DNA from: an uncultured Clostridia bacterium
GTDB lineage: Bacteria > Bacillota > Clostridia > Oscillospirales > Acutalibacteraceae
Direction of reading: 5' to 3'
Assembly (NCBI GenBank): GCA_945876745.1
Contig: CAMCPL010000009.1
Span: 1 to 64,000, forward strand
Length of the DNA stretch: 64,000 nucleotides
This document shows, piece by piece, positions 24,907 to 33,949 of this stretch. The position numbers were made by a program, and so were the translations under genes. Position 1 is the first letter of the stretch, and each line of letters begins with the position of its first letter. A model generated the notes under the pieces. The model saw only the letters and a list, made by a program, of their open reading frames with translations. It was not told the DNA's origin and ran no database searches.

Positions 24907-25926
24907 TTATTCGTCATGAACGACACTATCGTCACTGGCAGAGGAAGAATAATTTACTTCCAAGAGCCTGACTCCGTTACTACGGTGACTGCGAAAACTC
25001 AAACCGAAATCAATGAGACTGTACTCCCAAAGGTTCATCAATCGCTTGAGTCCTCTCGGCGATATTGACTGCTCGGTATGCGTGTTATACATTTCACAGA
25101 ATTCGGTGTTACTGCCGCTGTAAGATTTTTTTGTTTTCATAAAATCAATCAGCAGTTCCATCTCTTTCGGCAAAAGCATTTCACGGTTCTCCATACTGTC
25201 ACGAAGCATTTTCCAAACGAAATCCTTTTTGGAAAACTGCAGTTCGAGCTGACGGTCTTCCACGTCACGACCTGTGCAGTAGAGTGTGGCACTGTCAGCA
25301 TTGCGCTTGCTCTTGTCAAGAACAAAAGCAGTATCGACTGCGCCTACGATACCTGTGGTGCCGGTCAGCTTATTGAACGGATCGCTGTCGCCCTGCTTAC
25401 GAAGGTGATGCACAAGCAGAAGACAAATATTTAGTTCGTCTGCCAACTGTTTCAGCAACCGAATTTCATCGTAGTCGTTTGCGTAAGAGGTATCGATACT
25501 GTTGTTGCGCACAATCTGAAAAGTATCAACCGCAACGAAAACGGTATCGGGATGCTCTTTCACAAATTCACGAATCTGTTCGCACAGCCCATCTGATAAA
25601 GTTCCGGCAGAGGTAGCAAAAAACGCATTGGGAGGAACCTCGTCCGTGATACACAGAAGGCGATTCTGAACACGGCGCAGGGTATCTTCAAGACAAAGAT
25701 ACAAGGTTGTTCCCTTTGTCGTTTTTAAATCCCACATCGGTTCACCCTTTGCAATGCGGATGCACAGATCCAGCACCCACCACGATTTGCCTATCTTGGA
25801 AGCGCCGCCGAGGATACACATACCTTGCGGCAACAAGGTTTCTACACAAAACTTTGTCGGGGGCAGTTTCATGTCCATCAAGGTTTCGCCGTCAATGACA
25901 GCAAGTTTTGCGTTTTTATCAGCCAT
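24907..25926 (-). CDS. RepA-like RecA-fold ATPase/helicase (AAA_25)
   Basis: 339 residues from ATG 25926 (SD AAAGGAG); an upstream in-frame ATG at 25944 overlaps the SD. RecA-type fold like the hexameric helicase RepA of RSF1010: Walker A GGASKIGKSW at about 41-50, Walker B VFVAVDTFQIV near 135, and LLLVHHLRK near 175 as sensor region. The C-terminal 90 residues look like a winged helix. In mobilizable elements this protein is taken to support autonomous replication after excision. It is the first gene of the - strand repA-mobC-mobA-xis-int run and is preceded by a hairpin with a T run. Confidence 0.85.
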   Translation of the reverse strand: MADKNAKLAVIDGETLMDMKLPPTKFCVETLLPQGMCILGGASKIGKSWWVLDLCIRIAKGEPMWDLKTTKGTTLYLCLEDTLRRVQNRLLCITDEVPPNAFFATSAGTLSDGLCEQIREFVKEHPDTVFVAVDTFQIVRNNSIDTSYANDYDEIRLLKQLADELNICLLLVHHLRKQGDSDPFNKLTGTTGIVGAVDTAFVLDKSKRNADSATLYCTGRDVEDRQLELQFSKKDFVWKMLRDSMENREMLLPKEMELLIDFMKTKKSYSGSNTEFCEMYNTHTEQSISPRGLKRLMNLWEYSLIDFGLSFRSHRSNGVRLLEVNYSSSASDDSVVHDE

Positions 25927-25943
25927 AGGAATTTCTCCTTTCA

Positions 25944-25993
25944 CAAAAAAGTAAGAGCGAAAACATCAGCCGCGGAACCAGTGCTTTCGCTCT
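25944..25993 (-). promoter_or_regulatory. Terminator-like hairpin in the leader of the RepA-like gene
   Basis: On the - strand AGAGCGAAAGCA pairs with TGTTTTCGCTCT (12 pairs, one G-U) around a 16-base loop, followed by TTACTTTTTTG and then the SD. This is the form of an intrinsic terminator, but it lies before, not after, the gene, so attenuation is the likely use; it could alternatively end an upstream transcript. Confidence 0.55.
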
Positions 25994-26079
25994 CCTAATT
26001 ATCTAATGGCTGAAAAATCGAAAATTACATAAAATATTGTGAGCGTTAAAAATCGTTTCTAAAAAAATTGTGATTTTTA

Positions 26080-26108
26080 ATGACAACGAAATATTTTTGT
26101 GATATAAT
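26080..26108 (+). promoter_or_regulatory. Sigma-A type promoter for the DUF6076-like gene
   Basis: -35 ATGACA (26080-26085), 17-base spacer, -10 TATAAT (26103-26108). The start codon used is ATG 26170, leaving a leader of about 55 bases. It diverges from the repA-mob operon. Confidence 0.75.
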
Positions 26109-26169
26109 TATCGTAGAGTATGGTTTATGGTACAGACCGTTTTGTAAAATTATAGTGCGGGGGAAGCGC

Positions 26170-27357
26170 ATGAGGGCAATCGAAACAAAACCGATCGGCG
26201 ATGCGAATTTTTATAAATTCTCTATCGACTTCGTTGACGATAAATTTATCATAGGCGGACAATCTTTGCCGCTCGGAATTATCACGCACGATATATTAAA
26301 CATTCCCGTAGACAAACAGCCTGCTATCGGCGACGTGGGCAATGAATTAATTACCTTATATAGCCGTCTGAATTCAGAAAACTACAGCGATGAGCTTTTT
26401 ATAAGCATCAGAGAAACGATTGAAAAAACAATAAAGGTTATTAAAAAAATTAAACCGTTTTCTTACTTTAACATCAACGGCGAATACGATTACATTAATT
26501 TTCTTCTCAGTGATGCTAAAATTAAGGAGTGGAATCACAGTTTTTCTTCTATGCCGATTCCTAACATTAATTTTGTACCCGAAGGCACGGAAATGTATGA
26601 CCAAGCTATTATTCTCACAGAGTTTATAAAATCCTATATGTACCTTTGTACTGACACCGTCAATTTTTATAACATTGCGAAGACCTATTTTGTAAATCTC
26701 ACCGAAAACGGTTTTCGCGACAAAGTGCTTCTCGCCGGGTATACAAAAGAGTTCTTTTCCCACGAGGGAATTTTACAGTGGCTCGAAGATATGAATGTGA
26801 CCGATTTCACACACAACTTTACGCTTGAGCCGGGCGTTTGGATGGCACCCGTTATAATAAAAAATAAAGATGGCTTAGCTATGCTCGGTCGCCGAATCCA
26901 TTTCGACCGTATGCTGAACTTTTATGTTACCGATATGTTTGAGGGGCTTGCTGTTGGACACTACTCTTGGCAATGCGGGATCTGTAATAAATTTTTCTTT
27001 ATGGAGACGGCGCGTAAACAACTGTATTGCAGCACAGTCAATCCGGAGTACGGTGTTCCTTGCGCTTACGTCGCTAAAAACAAATTAAATATGCCAAAGC
27101 AAAAGAAATCAGACGGGCGCGGTTATGTCACTTGGAAACACAGAAAAGACTCTATCCGCCGTGAAAAATATCTCACGAATAATAACAAACCAAATGCAAA
27201 ATACGATATGGAGACCTGCCTTAAAGCAAGCGAGCTTATCAACCGTTATTTTGAGCAGGCACAAATTGATTTCGATTACGCTGAGAATGGGTACGAACAG
27301 GATATGGCTTTAGATCATATCTTTGCCGAGGCGAAACGATTGCTCGGCAAAAAATAA
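26170..27357 (+). CDS. DUF6076-like protein with zinc-finger-like C-terminal part
   Basis: 395 residues from ATG 26170 (SD GGGGGA); the longer frame from 26080 would start inside the promoter. The N-terminal 260 residues are not assigned. A C-terminal region has CGICNKFFFMETARKQLYC (about 276-294) and a further PCAYV Cys, a treble-clef-like metal site found in short proteins that resemble phage and ICE regulators. I recall this as the DUF6076 family, which is not functionally described. The last 130 residues are basic and helical. It has a strong own promoter and a sigma-factor-like gene follows 33 bases later, so the pair is probably an accessory regulatory operon. Confidence 0.65.
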   Translation: MRAIETKPIGDANFYKFSIDFVDDKFIIGGQSLPLGIITHDILNIPVDKQPAIGDVGNELITLYSRLNSENYSDELFISIRETIEKTIKVIKKIKPFSYFNINGEYDYINFLLSDAKIKEWNHSFSSMPIPNINFVPEGTEMYDQAIILTEFIKSYMYLCTDTVNFYNIAKTYFVNLTENGFRDKVLLAGYTKEFFSHEGILQWLEDMNVTDFTHNFTLEPGVWMAPVIIKNKDGLAMLGRRIHFDRMLNFYVTDMFEGLAVGHYSWQCGICNKFFFMETARKQLYCSTVNPEYGVPCAYVAKNKLNMPKQKKSDGRGYVTWKHRKDSIRREKYLTNNNKPNAKYDMETCLKASELINRYFEQAQIDFDYAENGYEQDMALDHIFAEAKRLLGKK

Positions 27358-27390
27358 TAATATCCTTATTCTTTGAAAGGAGGTGCGAGG

Positions 27391-28761
27391 ATGAACGCAG
27401 AATATATAAAAGTTGCAAACAAACTGCTTTGCGGTATTACGGACAAGCGGTTGCGTGAGCCTGAAATATGGAACGATATTTTATCTTCCGTTCGGTCGGG
27501 AAAACTTAAGCTTTGGGAAATCAACGATGAGATTTTGCATATAAAATATTTCTGCAAAGAAAAAATCGAACTCGCATCTACCTTTACCGAGACCGATAAA
27601 AGCGGTGTGCAGTTCGATGACCTGAACGAGTATTTTATTAAGGCGCTTGAGAGCCGTGATAAAGGATATTTTGAAGCATTTATCAAAACTTACGAGCCTG
27701 TGCTTCACAACCGTGCCGAGCATTTTGTCAGCCGTTATAACTTAACCGAGGACGATTCCGAGGATATCAAACAAATCTTTTTAGAGACACTGTGGTTTGC
27801 TTTTCTTGATTATGATACCTTCGATCCTATTCCACTTTTGCAGTATATAAAAAAGGCAGCACACCATAAACAACTTGATTATATCCGCACAACCAAAAAT
27901 GCCTGTACCGTGCCAACGCAAAACGGATATAATGATTTGCGAAAGGTTATGAGCATTTATAATAACAATCCTGAGCTTTCTACCAATGAGCGTATTGCTC
28001 TCATCGTAAAAGAAACAGGGTTTACTGAGGAGAAGGTCACCGAGCTTATTGTCATCGGCAAGGCTACCGAGTATCCCATCGGCATCGTACCGGCAGAAGA
28101 TGATGAGGAAGAACTTGACGGTGCTATCTCGAACGAGCTTATTGAAGATCCGTCTATATCTCTGTTTCAAGAGGCTTGGCGGAATATTTGCCGTGAGTAT
28201 TTTCGTGAGGTCGCCGATAAAATTTCACCTAAGGATAAGCAAATATTATCACTGTCGCTCGGTGTTTGTTTCGATTGCTTCGGTATTTTCAAACCGAGCA
28301 CCTATGCGGAGATTGCTATGAAGCAAGGTGCTTCGGGTGAGAAGAGCATTGAGAAAAAACGCAAGACAGCAATCGAAAAGTTTGCAAAGCAACTTTGTGA
28401 ATTGGGCTTCTGCGACGGTGTTTCCCTAAAGCAAACGGATATGGTTATTGTTAAAGAAAACGGTGAGAAAAAGGTGCAGTCGGTGACCTACGCCTATACT
28501 CCCTACGGAGAAGGCGAAGCCGGAGAGATCATTCATACCACCATTGGTAAACACCGCTTTCAGGTCATTCGCCTTGCCGAGTTTGATGTGACCGGTGTTT
28601 ACGCTGAACAAGTTACAAAAATTATCGGTTATATGAACGGTAATTTTATTAAAGAAAAGTTTTATGCTATTCCCTTGGAGGAACTATCCAAAGTGAATAA
28701 GCATAACGCTAAACCCAAGCTGCCGTTTTATAAAAAGCCCCGTACAACCGAACAGAAATAG
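27391..28761 (+). CDS. Sigma-70-like protein, accessory
   Basis: 456 residues from ATG 27391 (SD GGAGG). Residues about 85-165 resemble sigma region 2 (FEAFIKTYEPVLHNRAEHFV, DSEDIKQIFLETLWFAF, then IKKAAHHKQLDYIR), and about 200-225 resemble region 3 (NERIALIVKETGFTEEKVTEL). A region 4-like part near 290-330 (STYAEIAMKQGASGEKSIEKK) is weaker. The C-terminal 110 residues are beta-rich and unassigned. It may direct transcription of element genes. The fit to a genuine sigma factor is moderate: the protein is long and no promoter can be matched to it. Followed by a terminator at 28825. Confidence 0.6.
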   Translation: MNAEYIKVANKLLCGITDKRLREPEIWNDILSSVRSGKLKLWEINDEILHIKYFCKEKIELASTFTETDKSGVQFDDLNEYFIKALESRDKGYFEAFIKTYEPVLHNRAEHFVSRYNLTEDDSEDIKQIFLETLWFAFLDYDTFDPIPLLQYIKKAAHHKQLDYIRTTKNACTVPTQNGYNDLRKVMSIYNNNPELSTNERIALIVKETGFTEEKVTELIVIGKATEYPIGIVPAEDDEEELDGAISNELIEDPSISLFQEAWRNICREYFREVADKISPKDKQILSLSLGVCFDCFGIFKPSTYAEIAMKQGASGEKSIEKKRKTAIEKFAKQLCELGFCDGVSLKQTDMVIVKENGEKKVQSVTYAYTPYGEGEAGEIIHTTIGKHRFQVIRLAEFDVTGVYAEQVTKIIGYMNGNFIKEKFYAIPLEELSKVNKHNAKPKLPFYKKPRTTEQK

Positions 28762-28824
28762 TTTTATCGACCCGTAGGCCGTTTCAGATGAAACAAACGC
28801 CTACAAAGGCAAAACAATAAATTA

Positions 28825-28885
28825 CCCACCAGATGTTGTGGCAAGGTTCAGTGCCTGACCGCCGCATCCAGTGGGCATTTTTATA
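28825..28885 (+). terminator. Large hairpin terminator behind the sigma-like gene
   Basis: CCCACCAGATG (28825-28835) pairs with CATCCAGTGGG (28865-28875), with an inner GGCA/TGCC stem, followed by CATTTTTATATTT. The 28762-28824 gap before it contains only a weak inverted repeat (GTAGGC/GCCTAC). Confidence 0.65.
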
Positions 28886-29165
28886 TTTCTTCCACCGTTC
28901 CTAAGCCTTCCATTACTTCGACCATTATGCGTGTTGCGAGGATGAATCCCGAGCTGAACGCTTCACGCTCGGTGATGCAGGACAGTTCGCTTGTGCAGTC
29001 CTTGAATTTTTCAAAAGTTTCTTTTTGCTTCTCTGACAGACCAGCATTGAGTTCTTCCTCGTTTTTGCATATCATCTTAACAAGCTTATCCACTCTCGTT
29101 CCTCTCTTGATATACCTTTCGTGTGGACTTATGTTGCCGTAGTATAAATCTTCAAGTGTTGTCAT
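28881..29165 (-). CDS. DUF6809-like small protein
   Basis: 94 residues from ATG 29165 (SD AAGGAGG). It carries the family signature LEDLYYGNISPHE at the start and FSSGFILATRIMVEVMEG near the end, with a charged helical middle. The family is frequent in Firmicutes mobile elements; its role is unknown. It is intact, whereas the relative at 12816-13114 is frameshifted. Its SD is inside a 10-base-pair leader hairpin (29173-29210). It ends just behind the terminator of the + strand operon. Confidence 0.75.
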   Translation of the reverse strand: MTTLEDLYYGNISPHERYIKRGTRVDKLVKMICKNEEELNAGLSEKQKETFEKFKDCTSELSCITEREAFSSGFILATRIMVEVMEGLGTVEEI

Positions 29166-29172
29166 AAAAATT

Positions 29173-29210
29173 GCCTCCTTTGCAGTACAAACACATACCA
29201 CAAAGGAGGC
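29173..29210 (-). promoter_or_regulatory. Leader hairpin that buries the SD of the DUF6809-like gene
   Basis: On the - strand GCCTCCTTTG (29201-29210) pairs perfectly with CAAAGGAGGC (29173-29182), leaving an 18-base loop. The second arm contains the SD AAGGAGG for ATG 29165. Opening the stem would be needed for translation. The other DUF6809-like gene has the same layout at 13122-13167. Confidence 0.65.
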
Positions 29211-29225
29211 GACAAGTCCAGCTTT

Positions 29226-31736
29226 TTATTCGCTCTGACCTTTTTGAATTTCTACATCCAATTCACTATTAAATTTCAAGAAGGTTTTATTTTTTATGCT
29301 TTCAAAAAAAGCATGATAATTTTTAGGCGTCAACATAGTAAATTTATAAACATTTTCGCCAAGATACTTATTAATCAACTTAACATGCTCAATAGCTGCA
29401 TTGTGCTTACCTATATTCTCCGCATGTGGCGATTGTATTTCTTCATCGCCTTTTATTTCAACAATTATTATATTATCATTGATTTTTAGAATAAAATCCG
29501 GATTAAATTTGTCATACCTTATTGCTTCTCCATGCCTAGGATTTTTCTTCCATGAGTAATCTATGGAATAAAAATTTTTGGATGGAGACTTTATCCAAGC
29601 AGTAATCATATCAGAATTATCTATTAATCCATCAATAAATTTCTTTTCTGGATCATGATTCGAAAAACATAACGAGGTTATGGTTTTAAATTTATTTTTA
29701 TTTGACACCTTTTTCTGTTTATATCCATTACTCGTGTCTATGATTTCATCAAAAAACTCTGTTTCTTCGTCTGACAAATATCCTTTTGTATCATCAGTCC
29801 AAAATAATGTATTACTGTTTTTTAATAAGCTGGCACTTGTTGATTCACTGCCCATATCTCTCGTAGATACAACAAAGTATTTGTCCGGATTTGTACTATA
29901 AGTTACATAGGTTGAGCCTTGGCGCCAAGCAGTAGACATAGCAGAAATAAATTTGTTAGACAATGAATCTGTTATTACAGTATTGCCACTTTCTTCTAAC
30001 GAGTGCTTAATTATTTCCTCTAATTTTTCAATCGAATACTTCTCTTGATATTGTTCTGCCAACCCCAAACCTTCGTCGTCCGGAACATCTCTAAATCTAT
30101 CCCACATTTTTAAAGCCATATCTTCAATGCTAATAGTCTTATGTTTTAGTTTTGTGTTCCATGTTTTGCTTTCATTTTTTAGATTAGAAAGCTCTATTTC
30201 AACTGTTTCTTCCGGTGATACGGTTGGTAATGTTATATAACCTTTATCAAACAAATTATAAAGACCAACCTTTTCCTTCTTTTTAGGGGAAGCTATAGGA
30301 TCTTTTTTATATTCACAATTGCAAATTTCAAAATGAAATTCCGAATTAGGTTCAATTTTCGTTGAAATACGGCGTTCTATTTCCAATATTTCATCAACAA
30401 GTTTTTTAACTGCAAGTGACCATTTTTCATGATTGAAAACTATTACCTCAGGCTTGCCAAACATCATATTCCAGTTTGATGGTATACGAAGTCCTCTACC
30501 CAAAACTTGAGCAATTAACAACTTTGAATTAAACGCTCTTTCTTCATCAGGAATTATTTGAAATACGCGCTTAACATCCCAACCCTCTGTAAGCATAGAA
30601 ACAGAAAAAATCCATTCAACTTTAGATGTGCTTGAATCTACATCTTTCAATCTTGCCCTGTCACCAGCTACATTCGGTTTGGAATGAACAACTAAAACTC
30701 TTTCGTTAACTTCATCATCAGATAATTTAAAGTTATCCTTAAGGTAGTTTTTAAATCTTCTCGCAAGTGCGTCACACGAGGAGGTTTTTTCGGTTACAAC
30801 AATAGAAATAGGCAAGATGTTTTTAGAACTTAATTTTTCCTTAATTTCATTATGTGAATTGATAATAACTTGCCATTGGTCTTCTTTTTTAGTTGGCATA
30901 TTTTCTTTTATAATATATGAAACATTTTTAACCCAACCATCATCTATTGCTTGCTTTAAAGAATATCGATAGATTACATCCACAAAATAATCATTATCTT
31001 TATAGTAACAAGTACCCGATACTCCGATATTATATTTAGGTTTAATAGTTTCTATAAAGTTTTTCCATTGATTTTGCTCTGTGTAATAAATATGATGCGA
31101 TTCGTCACTCAAAACGAGTGTTTTCTCACCCTTTCCGATTAAACTATCCGTTATTGAACTGCGAGAATTTTTATAAATAGCATCTCTATTTTCTACACAG
31201 ATACATCCTTTGACAACACTTTCATCGCTGGCAATAATTCTAGGAGGAGGTGTGGATAAGCAACTATTTAATTTGCTATCAGCAGCGAAAGTTTCAAATT
31301 TGTTTTTTAACTCACGCTCTATAGTGATACTTGGTACAAGAACAAGAACTTGATCAACAAATCCTGCACTTAACATTATTGTGGCGAGTCCATATAATAC
31401 CCAACTTTTTCCTGTGCCTGTTGCTAAATCCAAGTTTGCAGTATAAGTATTTTTAAAAAATAACTTATTAATGAAATTTTTCTCTGTTGAATATTTGTCT
31501 TTAAGATGATAATTATTAGAATAATTTTCTTTTGCTAAATCTTCAATATTCCTATATTGATTACCGCACATAAATCGTAATGCTGCATAAATAGCTTCTT
31601 CTTGATATTTTCGGCCATCTGTTAAAGTTAAAACAAATTTATCGTATTTACTTTCATCCCACTTACTTAAATCAACATTATTCCCAACATTTAATACTAA
31701 ATCTTGTTCTTTGATTTTAATTTTATTTTGTTCCAT
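29226..31736 (-). CDS. res: Type III restriction-modification system, helicase-endonuclease subunit Res
   Basis: 836 residues from ATG 31736, 14 bases inside mod (a TTG at 31739 is also possible). Superfamily 2 helicase with Walker A LATGTGKSW at about 105-113, DESH in place of DEAD/DEAH at about 211-214, and helicase motif VI near QVLGRGLRIP. A C-terminal PD-(D/E)xK nuclease shows FNPDFIL then VEIKGDEE near 760-767. Type III enzymes with Mod cut near two inversely oriented sites after ATP-dependent one-dimensional search. Length is slightly below the usual 900-1000. Very AT-rich like mod, so acquired as a unit. Confidence 0.9.
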   Translation of the reverse strand: MEQNKIKIKEQDLVLNVGNNVDLSKWDESKYDKFVLTLTDGRKYQEEAIYAALRFMCGNQYRNIEDLAKENYSNNYHLKDKYSTEKNFINKLFFKNTYTANLDLATGTGKSWVLYGLATIMLSAGFVDQVLVLVPSITIERELKNKFETFAADSKLNSCLSTPPPRIIASDESVVKGCICVENRDAIYKNSRSSITDSLIGKGEKTLVLSDESHHIYYTEQNQWKNFIETIKPKYNIGVSGTCYYKDNDYFVDVIYRYSLKQAIDDGWVKNVSYIIKENMPTKKEDQWQVIINSHNEIKEKLSSKNILPISIVVTEKTSSCDALARRFKNYLKDNFKLSDDEVNERVLVVHSKPNVAGDRARLKDVDSSTSKVEWIFSVSMLTEGWDVKRVFQIIPDEERAFNSKLLIAQVLGRGLRIPSNWNMMFGKPEVIVFNHEKWSLAVKKLVDEILEIERRISTKIEPNSEFHFEICNCEYKKDPIASPKKKEKVGLYNLFDKGYITLPTVSPEETVEIELSNLKNESKTWNTKLKHKTISIEDMALKMWDRFRDVPDDEGLGLAEQYQEKYSIEKLEEIIKHSLEESGNTVITDSLSNKFISAMSTAWRQGSTYVTYSTNPDKYFVVSTRDMGSESTSASLLKNSNTLFWTDDTKGYLSDEETEFFDEIIDTSNGYKQKKVSNKNKFKTITSLCFSNHDPEKKFIDGLIDNSDMITAWIKSPSKNFYSIDYSWKKNPRHGEAIRYDKFNPDFILKINDNIIIVEIKGDEEIQSPHAENIGKHNAAIEHVKLINKYLGENVYKFTMLTPKNYHAFFESIKNKTFLKFNSELDVEIQKGQSE

Positions 31737-33606
31737 CAATTACAACCCTCTTTTCATTACCTGCGTTATCAATAAAAATAAACATGGCTTTTTTATTTAT
31801 GGTTTTAATCTTAATAGATTTTTTCAACTGACTTTCTTTTGTTTTTGTGTTCTTTACATATAAATCCTTGTTATAAAGAATATCGTCAATATCAAATATT
31901 TCACCATTATAATTATAGTCGATCAAAACCATTGCAAGTTCTGTTTTTTGTTCGCCCTTTATTCTACTGTTGCTCCTAAATTTTTTGATTTGTAAAGTGT
32001 TCTTTACTATTTTAAAATCCACTTGTGGTGGCTGAATAAAATCAAAACCAACAGAGTCAACAATTTCATTTACAGAATCGATATCACGAGGCTGTTTAGG
32101 TGGAGTGAAATTTTCAGTAAATTTGGCGAGCATAGAATATGGAACACGCAAAATATGATATATTCTATCTTTAATTTCTACCTCATCTTCGGCAAATGTA
32201 AACTGTCCTTGTGGCGCTATTATGAAAATCTCATTACCAACATTACCGCCAAGAATTACATCTATTTCACTAATTGTTTCATATGAAATCTTCATATTGT
32301 CTTTTTTTAATTCTTGAGGTGAATATACTTTAACTAAACAATTATCTTTCTCTCCATCAAACTCCAATCCCCGAATTGTATTTTTTACCACTTGACAATT
32401 CCATAATTGAAGTGCAAACAATTTCCAGTTTTCATTATCAAATTTGTTTAATTTTTCAGCATCGTATAAACCGCCAGAATACAACATAAACGGACGAATA
32501 TTATTTATTTGTAACAAGCGCTTTTGGATTGTATAAATAGAATATTTACCAACATCTACAGCTATCCAACGACGTCCTAGTTTTTCGGCTACAGCAGGCG
32601 TTGTACCGCTACCAGCAAAAAAGTCTAAAACCAAATCGCCTATATTCGTAGTTGAATTAATAACTCTATACAATAATTTTTCTGGCTTTTGAGTCGGGTA
32701 ATTTACTATTTCAGGTGAATTTACAATTGTTTGAAAACTTGCGATATCTTGCCAAACATCTGAAACAGGAACACCTTTTGCTGTATCCAAATATAACCGT
32801 TTTTCTTTAGTAATACTTTTATATCGGCGACCATCTTCATCAACCGAAGAAAATCTTTTTAATTGTTTTTCTGAGTACGGTAAAAACTCCTTATTAAATA
32901 TTCTATTATTAGATTTAGAATAATATAATATTGTATCATGGCCTCGTACAAAATTCTCAGCTAAACTTTTAAATCCAGAAACGCCACTTAATTGCCAAAT
33001 AATTTCTCTTTGAAAATTATTTTTTCCAAACACTTCATCCATAATTACTTTTATATAATGAACCATTTTGTTGTCTAAATGAACAAAAATACTTCCATCA
33101 TCTGTCAATAATTCTCTAGCTAGTATTAATCGCTTGCGTATAAATTCTATAAATGCAGCACCTGATAATTTATCAGCATAGGCCACTTGTTCTTCGCCAT
33201 TCACCTTAAATTCCTGTCTAGTAGCAAACGGAGGATCTATATATATTAATCTAACACCATCTGTTCCATCTGTATTCTTAAGTTTCCCGTCCTTTTTCAT
33301 TTGAATTAGGGTTTTTAAAATTTGCAGATTTTCTCCGAAAATCAACTTGTTAATCCATTCGTTAGAATTAACTGTTGCATTTGGAGGAAAAATTCTATCT
33401 TCTTGCAACGGGACGGGAATAGTTTGTGACAAAATTTGTTCTCGGCTTTCTTTTCCCCAATATGTCAATTCATACTCACGTTTTTCAGGTGGAAAAAGAA
33501 TATGAGAAATTTCATTCGGTATTTCTTGATTATTTTCAATATATTCTCTTGCCATCTCAAGTGCCTGCAACTGCACTGCTTTAGCGTTTTGATTTGTAAC
33601 ACTCAT
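31723..33606 (-). CDS. mod: Type III restriction-modification system, adenine methyltransferase Mod
   Basis: 627 residues. Beta-class N6-adenine methyltransferase: motif IV IDPPFAT at 123-129 comes before AdoMet motif I DFFAGSGTT at 328-336. The region between (about 190-300) is the target-recognition part; the C-terminal 280 residues bind Res. SD GGAGG precedes ATG 33606. mod and res overlap by 14 bases. No short sequence repeat of the kind that drives phase variation of mod genes is seen at the start or within the N-terminal part. Confidence 0.93.
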   Translation of the reverse strand: MSVTNQNAKAVQLQALEMAREYIENNQEIPNEISHILFPPEKREYELTYWGKESREQILSQTIPVPLQEDRIFPPNATVNSNEWINKLIFGENLQILKTLIQMKKDGKLKNTDGTDGVRLIYIDPPFATRQEFKVNGEEQVAYADKLSGAAFIEFIRKRLILARELLTDDGSIFVHLDNKMVHYIKVIMDEVFGKNNFQREIIWQLSGVSGFKSLAENFVRGHDTILYYSKSNNRIFNKEFLPYSEKQLKRFSSVDEDGRRYKSITKEKRLYLDTAKGVPVSDVWQDIASFQTIVNSPEIVNYPTQKPEKLLYRVINSTTNIGDLVLDFFAGSGTTPAVAEKLGRRWIAVDVGKYSIYTIQKRLLQINNIRPFMLYSGGLYDAEKLNKFDNENWKLFALQLWNCQVVKNTIRGLEFDGEKDNCLVKVYSPQELKKDNMKISYETISEIDVILGGNVGNEIFIIAPQGQFTFAEDEVEIKDRIYHILRVPYSMLAKFTENFTPPKQPRDIDSVNEIVDSVGFDFIQPPQVDFKIVKNTLQIKKFRSNSRIKGEQKTELAMVLIDYNYNGEIFDIDDILYNKDLYVKNTKTKESQLKKSIKIKTINKKAMFIFIDNAGNEKRVVIDGTK

Positions 33607-33949
33607 ATTTTTTGTTCCTCCAATTAATATCTCTGTATTCCCGTAAAAATCTGTGCTTCACTTTGGCAATTAAGCATAAATTTACTCTAATTATACAAAA
33701 TTCTGTGTCCGATTTAAAGGACTTTACGAATTTTTTCAATTTTCTTTTGTATTCAAGACAAAATTAATTTTCCTTGTTATTTGCATTCTCAAATGCTAAG
33801 TTTACATTAAAATATATTAAAATATTTTCTGATGTCACCCCAATCGGGACGATGAGGTTATCTCTGTCGAAGGCAGAAAGGCGCTCGCTCATGCAGAGCA
33901 CAGAGGATGAGCCGAGCACCGAGGGCGATTTACCCATAACACTTTCATT
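33607..33949. other. Gene-free stretch between mod and the DUF4143 ATPase gene
   Basis: The left part (33607-33830) is very AT-rich and holds the mod leader with a TATAAT-type -10 box on the - strand (near 33693-33698). The right part (33832-33945) is markedly richer in G+C and contains inverted repeats such as GCTCAT/ATGAGC; it resembles a small inserted repeat element. A 57-codon reading frame crosses it on the - strand but has no recognisable SD or family. Confidence 0.4.

Noticed and set aside
31723-33606. Phase-variable mod gene
   Set aside because: No tandem short repeat in or before the gene.
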